Shown here piece by piece: positions 1 through 9,649 of a stretch of DNA of 64,000 bases. The stretch's first letter is position 1, and each line of letters opens with the position of its first letter. Where the stretch lies: contig CAMBNY010000001.1 of NCBI GenBank assembly GCA_945869165.1, positions 84,468 through 148,467 of the forward strand, in the 5' to 3' direction. The translations under genes were made by a program, and so were the position numbers. Source of the stretch: Comamonas sp. lk (lineage in GTDB: Bacteria; Pseudomonadota; Gammaproteobacteria; Burkholderiales; Burkholderiaceae_C). The notes below the pieces were generated by a model that had not been told where the DNA came from, did no database searches, and saw only the letters and a program-made list of their open reading frames with translations.

Positions 1-488
1 TGGCGATCAACGAGTTTGAAGGCACCGTCATGCTGGTGAGCCATGACCGGGCCCTGCTGCGCTCGGTGTGCGATGAGTTTTGGATGGTCTCGCACGGCGG
101 CGTCGCGCCATTTGACGGCGATTTGGACGACTACCAGCGCTATTTGCTCGACGAAGCCAAGCGCGCCCGCGAAGCCGTGCGCCAAGAGCAAGTGCAGGCC
201 AACAAAGCCCTGGCCGCTGCCAAAGCCGCGCCCATTGCCAAGCCGCTACCGGCGGCGACCGCTGAAAAACGCAAATGGGAAAAAGAGATTGCCAGGTTAG
301 ATGCCCGCATGCAGGCTCTGAGCACCGAAGGCAGCCAGCTGGAAAGCCAAATCAACGCCAACCCTACACCGCAGGAGATTGCCTCGCTGGGCAAGCGCCT
401 CAAGGCCATCAACGAGGAACTGCAAACCTTGGAAGACCATTGGCTGGGCGCTACCACAGCCCTGGAAGCGGCATCGGACCCGAGCTAG
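1..488 (+). CDS. ABC-F family ATPase, C-terminal part (5' truncated by window edge)
   Basis: Frame open from window start; 'NEFEGTVMLVSHDRALLRSVCDEFW' is the ABC-F H-loop region, followed by a charged coiled-coil tail. Confidence 0.85.
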   Translation, partial: AINEFEGTVMLVSHDRALLRSVCDEFWMVSHGGVAPFDGDLDDYQRYLLDEAKRAREAVRQEQVQANKALAAAKAAPIAKPLPAATAEKRKWEKEIARLDARMQALSTEGSQLESQINANPTPQEIASLGKRLKAINEELQTLEDHWLGATTALEAASDPS

Positions 489-493
489 ACCGG

Positions 494-736
494 CTAGTGC
501 CCGCTCTTTTTCTCTACCTTTTTTTCTTCTTTCTTGGCCGTGGCCGCTTTTTGCGCCTCGGTCATGACCAGCAGAGTTTTGCAGACTTTCTTGGCCGGCG
601 CCTTGAGCGAGGCCTCGGTGGTCTCACAGACACGCTCGGTTTTGTAGGCCCACGCCGGCATAGCCGCAATGAAGACCATGGCTAGCACCAGAGTCAACGG
701 GCGCGAGCTTACGCAAATTAATTTGAAATCAGACAT
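494..736 (-). CDS. small secreted/periplasmic hypothetical protein, 80 aa
   Basis: ORF with N-terminal signal-like hydrophobic segment (LTLVLAMVFIAAMPAWA) and Lys/Glu-rich C-terminus. Confidence 0.45.
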   Translation of the reverse strand: MSDFKLICVSSRPLTLVLAMVFIAAMPAWAYKTERVCETTEASLKAPAKKVCKTLLVMTEAQKAATAKKEEKKVEKKSGH

Positions 737-1116
737 CGTGCGTTAGGAAGGCAAATTGCAAAACAGTACGAATTTGACAGAAAGCTGAGTTTATTCTAGT
801 GAAAATACCAAATTCAAGGAAATCAAACAATTTCATTAAGGACATCTTGTCCGCTGGGCGGCACGCAAACCGCCGGTCCAAATTGGTTTTTGATTGGCGT
901 TGCGGCCACAGAACGACACCACACGAGGTACGTGGCTCGTAGGGCATCGGGACTGGACCCTCATGTTTGCGCGCACATTTCCCTTGGATGCCTCCATGAA
1001 TAATTAACTTATTTAATATGTTTTTCACGCCCTTTATCAGCTGGGGCTATGGGCTAGGCGTCTCAACTCACCCTAGAATGAAATCAACACATCAAAAAGC
1101 ACCAAGGAGACCCCTC

Positions 1117-2802
1117 ATGACCAGCACCACCAAGCTCATCCTCGACCACATCTACCAGCACGAAAAGGAACGCGCGCAGCAGGTGTACCTGACACAACCC
1201 CTGGGTGCGGGGCGTGTAGTGGACTACACCTGGGCCCAGACCATGGACCAGGCCCGGCGCATGGCCACCCATTTGCAGTCCATGGGCTTTGCGCCCGCCG
1301 CACGCATCGCGATCCTGTCTAAAAACTGCGCACACTTTTTCATGACGGAGCTGGCCATTTGGATGGCCGGCTACACCACGGTAGCGATCTTCCCCACCGA
1401 AAGTGCGCAAACCATCCGTTTTGTGCTCGAGCACAGCGAGGCTAGTCTGCTGTTTGTGGGCAAACTAGACACCTGGCCAGACCAAGAACCCGGAGTACCG
1501 ACAGGGATACCACGCATCGCCTTCCCCCTGGCGCCCGCCACCTCGTATGAAACGTGGGATGCCATCACGGCACGCAGCGCGCCCATGGCTGGCCAACCGC
1601 AGCGGGCGGGCACCGATCTGGCCATGCTGATTTACACCTCGGGCTCCACCGGCCAGCCTAAAGGCGTGATGCACAGCTTCGAGCGCATCACCAAGGCAAC
1701 CGAACTTGCCGTGCAGCAAAGCATGGCGCAGGACCCAGGAAATAACCAAATCCACCGCGTGCTCTCGTATTTACCGCTGGCACATGTGTTTGAGCGCGCA
1801 GTGGTGGAATGTGCCAGCTTCGTCAGCGGCGAGTTGCATGTGTTTTTTGCGGAATCGCTAGACACCTTTGCCGCCGACTTGCAGCGCGCACGCCCCACTA
1901 TTTTTGTGTCCGTGCCACGTTTGTGGCTGAAGTTTCAGCAAGCAGTGTTTGCCAAGATGCCGCAAAAAAAGCTGGACTTGCTGCTGCGCATCCCGATTCT
2001 GAACAAAATCATCGCCAAAAAGATTCTGACCAATCTGGGCCTGGACCAAACAATTTCTGCTTTTAGTGGCTCGGCGCCTTTGCCTGCTGACCTGATCCGC
2101 TGGTATCGCAGCTTGGGCTTGCAACTGCTTGAAGGCTTGGGCATGACCGAAGACTTTGCTTACTCCCATACGGCCACGCCTCGCTTTAGCGAACCCGGGT
2201 ATGTGGGCATTGCCAACCCGGGCGTGCAAGCGCGCATCAGCCCCGAAGGGGAAATATTGGTCAAATCGCCCGGCCAACTGGTGGGTTACTACAAGCGCCC
2301 AGATCTGGACGCCGAATCGTTTACCGAAGACGGCTTTTTCCGCACCGGCGATTTGGGTTCACTCGCGGCCGATGGCCAGCTCAAAATCACGGGTCGCATG
2401 AAAGAGCTGTTCAAGACCAGCAAAGGCAAATACGTCGCCCCCGCTCCCATCGAGAACAGGATAAACAACCATCCGCTGGTAGAAATGTCCCTCGTAGGCG
2501 GTGCCAGCCACGAAGCGGCCTTTGCCATGGTGGTGCTGGCCGAAGATATTCGCCCGCGCCAAAAAGACGCGGCAGTGCGCGCTGAGGTAAAAAGCGCGCT
2601 GACCACCCTGCTTGCCGAAGTGAATAGCCAAGTGGCAGACTACGAAAAGCTGAAGTTCATCGTCGTGGCCGACCAGCCTTGGCAAATCGAAAACGGCATG
2701 CTCACGCCCACTATGAAAATCAAGCGCACCAATATCGAGAAGGCCATCGAACCCCAGCTAGACGCCTGGTACGCTGCCAATCAGCCTGTGCAGTGGGCTT
2801 GA
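1117..2802 (+). CDS. AMP-binding long-chain acyl-CoA synthetase
   Basis: AMP-binding motif 'MLIYTSGSTGQPKGVMHS'; 'GYYKRPDLDAESFTEDGFFRTGDLG'; AAGGAG SD just upstream of ATG 1117. Confidence 0.9.
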   Translation: MTSTTKLILDHIYQHEKERAQQVYLTQPLGAGRVVDYTWAQTMDQARRMATHLQSMGFAPAARIAILSKNCAHFFMTELAIWMAGYTTVAIFPTESAQTIRFVLEHSEASLLFVGKLDTWPDQEPGVPTGIPRIAFPLAPATSYETWDAITARSAPMAGQPQRAGTDLAMLIYTSGSTGQPKGVMHSFERITKATELAVQQSMAQDPGNNQIHRVLSYLPLAHVFERAVVECASFVSGELHVFFAESLDTFAADLQRARPTIFVSVPRLWLKFQQAVFAKMPQKKLDLLLRIPILNKIIAKKILTNLGLDQTISAFSGSAPLPADLIRWYRSLGLQLLEGLGMTEDFAYSHTATPRFSEPGYVGIANPGVQARISPEGEILVKSPGQLVGYYKRPDLDAESFTEDGFFRTGDLGSLAADGQLKITGRMKELFKTSKGKYVAPAPIENRINNHPLVEMSLVGGASHEAAFAMVVLAEDIRPRQKDAAVRAEVKSALTTLLAEVNSQVADYEKLKFIVVADQPWQIENGMLTPTMKIKRTNIEKAIEPQLDAWYAANQPVQWA

Positions 2803-2884
2803 TGTAAAGACCGCGAAGGACACTCCAGGCCTCCCAAAGCAGGTATCCCGGCGGTGCCCTTCCACCGGGAAAACGCGCCCTGCC

Positions 2885-5860
2885 CTAAAACCCGATAGCC
2901 GCGCCATCCGAGCGCGGGTCGGAGCCGCCGTAGCGCATGCCCGATTGTGGGTCGATCAGGATGCCGTGCGCGTGGCCGGCAAACTCGTTCCAGTCGCCCC
3001 AACGGTTGAGCAAGTGGCCGCGCCGGTCTAGCTCGGCAATGGTCTCGGCAGGAAAGCGCGCCTCGATATGCAGCGTGTCGCGCGACTCCAGCAGGCCAAA
3101 GCGACCCGACAGCCAACGCGGCGCCTCCAGGGCTTCCTGGATGTCGCAGCCGTAGTCAATCAGGTTGATATAGGTTTGTAAATGGATTTGCGGCTGCCCG
3201 TCGGCGCCCATGCAGCCGACCACGCCCCAGAGCTTGTCGTCTTTGAAGGCGATGGACGCAATCAGCGTATGCAGCGGCGTCTTGCCCGGTTCCAGGTGGT
3301 TGGGGTGGGTCGGGTCCAGGTTGAAATAGGCGCTGCGGTTTTGCAGCACCACGCCGGTATTACCCGCCACCACGCCCGAGCCGAACACGCCGTACAGGCT
3401 GTGAATCAGCGCCACGGCATTGCCTTCGGCGTCCACCGTGGCAATAAACACGGTATCGCCGCTCAGGCTGCCGTAGGACGGCACTTTGTCCCAGGGCAAG
3501 GCGCGCGCCGGGTCCATCAGGCTGCGGCGCTCGTCGGCGTAGGCTTTGGAGATCAGGCGCTCCATCGGCACGTCCGCAAAAGCCGGGTCGGCCAGGTGGC
3601 GGTCGCGGTCGTGGTAGGCGATTTGCTTGGACTGCACCAGCAAATGCACATGGTCTGCGCCCAGGTGCGGGCGCTTGTGCAGCTCCAGCGGCTCCAGCAA
3701 ATTGAGCATTTCCAGCACGGTAAACCCCTGGGTGGGCGCGGGCGTTTCAAAAATTTTGACGCCCCGATAGGTGCCGCTGATGGGTTCGCCCCAGCGCGCG
3801 GTTTGCGCGGCGAGGTCGGCCTCGGTAAACAAGCCGCCTTTTTCCTTAGAGAAACGGGCTAGTTCGCGCCCTACTTCGCCTTCGTAAAAACCGGCGCGGC
3901 CACGGTCGGCAATGGCTTGCAACGTCTTAGCCAGGCCGGGGTTGCGCAAAAGCGCGCCGGGGCGCGGAGTTTTGCCATCGGGCATAAAGATGGCCATGGT
4001 CTCGGGGTGCGGCGCCAAGTCTTTGGCGGTGGCGTCGATAAAGCCGGACAAGCGGGCCGTGACCGGAAAGCCGTCGCGCGCATAGCCAATGGCGCTTTGC
4101 AGGTTGCGCGCCAGGGGCAGCTTGCCGTAGGCGGCATGCGCCTCGGCCCAGCTGGCCACGGCGCCGGGTGTGGTGGTGGTGGCAGGCAGGATGCCGCGAA
4201 ACGGGATTTCGCTATGCCCTTGGCTTTTGTACCAGTCCACCGTCGCGCTGGCTGCGGCGCGACCGCCGCCGTCCAGGTAGCGCACGGCCTTGGTTTTGGC
4301 GTCGTAAATCAGCCAAAACGCATCGCCGCCCACACCCGTCATGTGCGGGTAGAGCACCGCCAAAGCGGCGGTGGTGGCGATAGCCGCATCGACCGCCGAG
4401 CCACCAGCGCGAAGCACGTCCGCGCCTGCTGCGGAAGCCAAAGAATGCGGGCAGGTGACCATGCAGGAAGGGCCCATGGTGACGGGGCGGCCGGTATTGA
4501 TTTTCATAAGAGGTTGGGGAAGTGAATTGTTGAGTTGTCGTTGGTCACCCGATGGCTCAGCACAAGGCCGGATGCCGGGGTGGCGATTATCAGGGTTAAC
4601 CAAGAAGGCGGCCCTGCCCCAAACCACCTCCACCCGCTCCAACCCATGAAAGTGGTAAACATCCTTCACCACCGGCCGCTGCGCCAGACGCAGCCCCGGC
4701 AGTCGGGCAAACAGAATCGGCAAAGCCACCTGTAGCTCAAGGCGTGCCAGCGGGGCGCCTATGCAAAAGTGGATGCCCGCACCAAAGGACAGGTTGGCGC
4801 CTTGGTCGCGCTGCGGCCAAAAGCGCAGGGGCTCGGTAAATTGCAGCGGGTCTAGGTTGGCGGCGGCCAGGATGAGACCGATGCTTTGGCCTTTCTTGAT
4901 GTGCACGCCCTCGGCCATTTGCACGTCCTCCAGCGCGTAACGCGAAAAAATATGCACCGGGGCGCAGATGCGCAAGCACTCTTCCACCGTGGCCTGGGTG
5001 GCGGCGTCGTCGGCAAACAATATGGCCGGGTCCAGCCCGCTGTCCAGGATGGTGGTAACCGCGTTGCCGATCTGGTGCACCGTGGCTTCGTGGCCAGCGT
5101 TGAGCAGCACGATGATGGTGGAGACCAGTTCCTCATCCGTCATGGGCGGGCCGGCGCGGTCGCTGCTGATCATGCTGCTGATCAGGTCGTCTTGCGGCTG
5201 GCTACGCCGCTGCGCGATCAGGCCGCGCACATAGTCGGCAAATTCGCCCGCTGCTTGGTTGGCCGCCAGTTCGTCGGCATGGGTGCGGCCGAACATATAC
5301 ATGTGCACATAGTCGTGCGACCAGCGCAGGAGCTGCGGGCCCATCGCCTCGGGTACGCCCAGCAGGCGGGCGATGATGGTGACGGGGATGATGTCGGCAA
5401 AGTCGCCAAGCAATTCGGCATGGCCTTGGGCCGCAAAGCCGTCGATCAGCGTATGCGCCAGCGTGGCGATTTGCGGGCGAAAGCGCGCGATCTGCCCGGA
5501 CACAAAAGCGCGGTTGACCATGGTGCGCAAGCGCGTGTGCTCGGGCGGCTCTAGCGACAGCAGCGACCATTGCTCGGCCTGGTCAAAGTCGCGCAGATGC
5601 GGCGCGGGCTCGGGCAGGCCCAGTTCTTGGCGCGTGGCCACATGCAGTATTTGCCGCCCAAAGCGCTTATCGCGCAAGAGGCTATTGACCTGCGCGTAGC
5701 CGCAGCAAAACCACTGCGCTTGTTCCTCCCAATAAAACAGTGGGCATTGCGCGTGCAAGGCGGCGTAGGCGGCATTGGGATTGCGATAAAAAGCGGGGTC
5801 GCGCGCGTTGAGCGATACGCGGCGGGTGGCGGGGTTTATGTGCAGGTACGTAGGGTGCAT
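2885..5860 (-). CDS. Single ORF: cytochrome P450 (N-terminal) joined to gamma-glutamyltransferase (C-terminal)
   Basis: P450 motifs: I-helix 'NAGHEATVHQIGNA', ExxR 'ECLR', heme loop 'FGAGIHFCIGAPLARLE'. GGT part begins 'MKINTGRPVTMGPSCMVTCPHSLASAAGADVLRAGGSAVDAAIA' and contains 'GDTVFIATVDAEGNAVALIHSLYGVFGSGV'. No stop between them. ATG at 5860 (MHPTYLHINP) preferred over TTG at 5914. Confidence 0.8.
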   Translation of the reverse strand: MHPTYLHINPATRRVSLNARDPAFYRNPNAAYAALHAQCPLFYWEEQAQWFCCGYAQVNSLLRDKRFGRQILHVATRQELGLPEPAPHLRDFDQAEQWSLLSLEPPEHTRLRTMVNRAFVSGQIARFRPQIATLAHTLIDGFAAQGHAELLGDFADIIPVTIIARLLGVPEAMGPQLLRWSHDYVHMYMFGRTHADELAANQAAGEFADYVRGLIAQRRSQPQDDLISSMISSDRAGPPMTDEELVSTIIVLLNAGHEATVHQIGNAVTTILDSGLDPAILFADDAATQATVEECLRICAPVHIFSRYALEDVQMAEGVHIKKGQSIGLILAAANLDPLQFTEPLRFWPQRDQGANLSFGAGIHFCIGAPLARLELQVALPILFARLPGLRLAQRPVVKDVYHFHGLERVEVVWGRAAFLVNPDNRHPGIRPCAEPSGDQRQLNNSLPQPLMKINTGRPVTMGPSCMVTCPHSLASAAGADVLRAGGSAVDAAIATTAALAVLYPHMTGVGGDAFWLIYDAKTKAVRYLDGGGRAAASATVDWYKSQGHSEIPFRGILPATTTTPGAVASWAEAHAAYGKLPLARNLQSAIGYARDGFPVTARLSGFIDATAKDLAPHPETMAIFMPDGKTPRPGALLRNPGLAKTLQAIADRGRAGFYEGEVGRELARFSKEKGGLFTEADLAAQTARWGEPISGTYRGVKIFETPAPTQGFTVLEMLNLLEPLELHKRPHLGADHVHLLVQSKQIAYHDRDRHLADPAFADVPMERLISKAYADERRSLMDPARALPWDKVPSYGSLSGDTVFIATVDAEGNAVALIHSLYGVFGSGVVAGNTGVVLQNRSAYFNLDPTHPNHLEPGKTPLHTLIASIAFKDDKLWGVVGCMGADGQPQIHLQTYINLIDYGCDIQEALEAPRWLSGRFGLLESRDTLHIEARFPAETIAELDRRGHLLNRWGDWNEFAGHAHGILIDPQSGMRYGGSDPRSDGAAIGF

Positions 5861-5933
5861 GAACAAATTTGGCAGGGGCTGCGAAACGGTTTCATCAAGT
5901 GCTCCAGCGATCAATGGGTGACTGATTCAAAAG

Positions 5934-5985
5934 CAAACCTGGATTGCTTCGCTTCGCTCGCAATGAACGAATTGGACCTTCTACT
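5934..5985. repeat. half-copy of the dispersed inverted-repeat family (copy D)
   Basis: CCTGGATTGCTTCGCTTCGCTCGCAATGAACGAATTGGACCT matches the right arm of copy B. Confidence 0.75.
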
Positions 5986-6046
5986 GAACTTGCTTCACTG
6001 GATGGGCGTGGCGCGCAGCGCAGCCCAGCTCAGATCAGCGCAACCA

Positions 6047-7165
<1,119 letters not shown>

Positions 7166-7391
7166 CTAAGTTGAGGCGGAATATAGCCGCAAGCGCAGCA
7201 TGAGATAGCAACATGATTGGCAGCTGTGAATTAGTGAAAAATTGCTCTGCTGCTATTTGCTAATTGCATTACCAGGTCGCCGACTTACAGAACCTACTGA
7301 GCCATCGCGACGTGGCCACCGGGGTGAGGCGCATAATGGTTCGATACTTTCCGGCGAACCCTAGCTGGACCTTGAAAGCCTGCCCGCGCCC

Positions 7392-8633
7392 ATGATTGCC
7401 CTGCTCGAATCCCGCACCGCCGGTCTCTATGGCAAAGCCAGCTGGCTGCCCAATATCGTGGCGGGCGTGGTGGTGGGGGTGGTGGCGCTGCCCCTGGCCA
7501 TGGCCTTTTCGATTGCATCGGGAGCGCGGCCCGAGCAAGGCATTTACACCGCCATCGTGGCAGGCATTTTGGTCAGCGTGCTGGGTGGCAGCCGCGTCCA
7601 GATTGCCGGGCCGACTGGTGCTTTTATTGCCATCTTGAGCGGTATCACCGCCACCCATGGCATCGTTGGTTTACAAATTGCCACGCTCATGGCTGGGGTG
7701 ATGCTCACGCTGATGGGCCTGCTGCGCTTAGGCGGAGTCATCAAGTTCATCCCCGCGCCGGTGATTGCCGGGTTTACCACCGGCATTGGCGTGATTATTT
7801 TTGTGGGGCAGTGGAAGTATTTTTTCGGGCTACCTGCCACACAAGGCATTCACTTTCACGAAAAGTTGATGGCCCTGGTGCAGGTATTACCGCAGTGGCA
7901 CCCGGCCACGCTGGGCTTGTCGCTGCTAAGCCTGGCGCTGGTGCTGTATGCGCCCCAACTGCCGCGCATGCAGCGCGTGCCCGGGCCGCTGGTGGCCATG
8001 GTGGTGGCCACGGTGCTGCAAGCCGTGTTTCAGTGGGATGGCGTGGCCACGATAGGCAGCGCTTTTGGCGGTATCCCGCAGGGTTTGCCTAGTTTGCAAT
8101 GGCCCGACCTTACTTGGGCGGGCATGATCCCGTTGGTAGTGCCTGCGGTATCCATCGCCTTGTTGGGAGCGATTGAATCCTTGCTGTCGGCCGTGGTAGC
8201 CGACGGCATGGCCGGGCTGACGCACGACTCCAACCAAGAGCTGATCGGCCAGGGCATCGCCAACATCGTCGCGCCCCTGTTTGGCGGCTTTGCCGCCACC
8301 GGCGCCATCGCCCGCACCGCAACGAATATCCGCAACGGCGGTACCAACCCGGTGGCCGGTATTACCCACAGCCTGACGCTTGTGGTTACCCTGCTTTTTT
8401 TGGCACCGCTAGCCGGACAAATTCCCTTGGGGGCGTTAGCGGCTATCTTGTTTGTGGTGGCCTACAACATGAGCGATTTAAAACACTTTTTTCACATCGC
8501 CCGTGGCCCCTCACGCACGGAGGTGCTGGTGCTACTGGTGACTTTTGCGCTGACGGTGTTGGTGGACTTGGTGGCCGCCGTGTTGGTCGGCGTGGTGCTG
8601 GCGGTGGTGTTCAAGCGGTGGGCCAAGGGTTGA
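7392..8633 (+). CDS. SulP-family anion transporter lacking a C-terminal STAS domain
   Basis: SulP signature region 'IVAGVVVGVVALPLAMAFSIASGARPEQGIYTAIVAGILVSVLGGSRVQIAGPTGAF'; protein ends shortly after the last TM (KRWAKG). Confidence 0.85.
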   Translation: MIALLESRTAGLYGKASWLPNIVAGVVVGVVALPLAMAFSIASGARPEQGIYTAIVAGILVSVLGGSRVQIAGPTGAFIAILSGITATHGIVGLQIATLMAGVMLTLMGLLRLGGVIKFIPAPVIAGFTTGIGVIIFVGQWKYFFGLPATQGIHFHEKLMALVQVLPQWHPATLGLSLLSLALVLYAPQLPRMQRVPGPLVAMVVATVLQAVFQWDGVATIGSAFGGIPQGLPSLQWPDLTWAGMIPLVVPAVSIALLGAIESLLSAVVADGMAGLTHDSNQELIGQGIANIVAPLFGGFAATGAIARTATNIRNGGTNPVAGITHSLTLVVTLLFLAPLAGQIPLGALAAILFVVAYNMSDLKHFFHIARGPSRTEVLVLLVTFALTVLVDLVAAVLVGVVLAVVFKRWAKG

Positions 8634-8694
8634 GCGGGGCTTAAGGCATCTATCGCTGCGTGAAAGTGTGATTGAAACTCTGCCACTGACTCGC

Positions 8695-8740
8695 CATGAA
8701 ACGCGATGAAACGCGATGAAACGCGATGAAACGCGATGAT
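8695..8740. repeat. short tandem repeat, 10-bp unit ACGCGATGAA, about 4 copies
   Basis: catgaa-acgcgatgaa-acgcgatgaa-acgcgatgaa-acgcgatgat read directly. Confidence 0.95.
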
Positions 8741-8784
8741 GTCATCAATATCCAGCACGCGCCCGACGATGACCTGATCTCAGT

Positions 8785-8813
8785 TTGTTCTACCCCAGAC
8801 AGGCACTTATAAT
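8785..8813 (+). promoter_or_regulatory. sigma70-type promoter upstream of prlF/yhaV-like module
   Basis: TTGTTC - 17 bp - TATAAT. Confidence 0.6.
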
Positions 8814-8850
8814 ATGTAATTACTTTCGTAACCACATAGAAAGAAGCATC

Positions 8851-9177
8851 ATGGATGAAACCAACACAGCATCGCACTACGAAGGCAGCATCGTGCGGGT
8901 TGGCAACTCGCGGGGCATGCGCCTGCCCGCCCGGTTTTTTCAGGCGCACCCCGAGTTTGCGGGCAAAGTCCAACTGACGGTGGTGGCCGACGGCGCGGTC
9001 CTAATGTCGGCCAAACCCATATCCGAACCCGTTGACGCCGAGGAAGACCCGGTACTGACCAGCTTTCTGGGTTTTTTGGAAAAGCAAATGGGCGCGCGCC
9101 CCGAAGACATCGTGGCCGCAGACGCCGCGCAATTGCGGCGCATTGCCAAGCTGGTCAAAGGCGTAGCCACCGAGTAA
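8851..9177 (+). CDS. prlF: PrlF/SohA-type antitoxin (AbrB-like fold)
   Basis: 'EGSIVRVGNSRGMRLPARFF' SpoVT/AbrB-like N-terminus; immediately upstream of YhaV-like toxin. Confidence 0.75.
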   Translation: MDETNTASHYEGSIVRVGNSRGMRLPARFFQAHPEFAGKVQLTVVADGAVLMSAKPISEPVDAEEDPVLTSFLGFLEKQMGARPEDIVAADAAQLRRIAKLVKGVATE

Positions 9178-9181
9178 ACCC

Positions 9182-9640
9182 ATGCCAACCCTAGCCAAAG
9201 GCTGGCGCCTGTACTACTTTCGCATATTCCAAGCCGCCCTGGATGAACTCGAGGCCACGGTGACCCAACTTGCCCGCGAAAAGCCCAATACCTACAAAAC
9301 ACACCCCAAAACCAAGCTGCTGGCCTCGGTGTACAAAGCCATCACCGACACGGTGCCCAGCAACCCCGACGCCCCCGAGTTCCGCTTGGGCAAAACCCTA
9401 GGCGCCCACAATACCCACTGGCGCCGGGTAAAAAAAGGGTTGCCCGAGCGCTACCGTCTGTTCTTTCGCTTTGCATCCAGCCCCACAAAAGTCATCGTCT
9501 ACGTTTGGTTCAACGACGAAGACAGCTTGCGCAAGGCAGGCGCCAAGACCGATGTGTACGAAACCTTCCAAAGCATGCTGGCACGCGGTGTGGTGCCGGG
9601 CGGGATAGGGGAATTATTGGCGGGAGCGGCTGAGCGGTAA
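9182..9640 (+). CDS. yhaV: YhaV-family ribonuclease toxin
   Basis: 'KTKLLASVYKAI', 'FRLGKTLGAHNTHWRRVKKGLPERYRLFFRF', 'VWFNDEDSLRKAGAKTDVYETFQSML' resemble E. coli YhaV. Confidence 0.85.
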   Translation: MPTLAKGWRLYYFRIFQAALDELEATVTQLAREKPNTYKTHPKTKLLASVYKAITDTVPSNPDAPEFRLGKTLGAHNTHWRRVKKGLPERYRLFFRFASSPTKVIVYVWFNDEDSLRKAGAKTDVYETFQSMLARGVVPGGIGELLAGAAER

Positions 9641-9649
9641 GCAATCCGC

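Noticed and set aside
729-1028. 99-aa minus-strand ORF upstream of the acyl-CoA synthetase
   Set aside because: No recognisable domain, no clear SD, likely chance ORF in an intergenic region
2840-2870. hairpin CCCGGCGG...CCACCGGG between the acyl-CoA synthetase and GGT ends as a terminator
   Set aside because: Stem present but no T-run on either strand; not convincing as a Rho-independent terminator
8695-8740. CRISPR-like array
   Set aside because: Contiguous 10-bp repeats without spacers; no cas genes in the window
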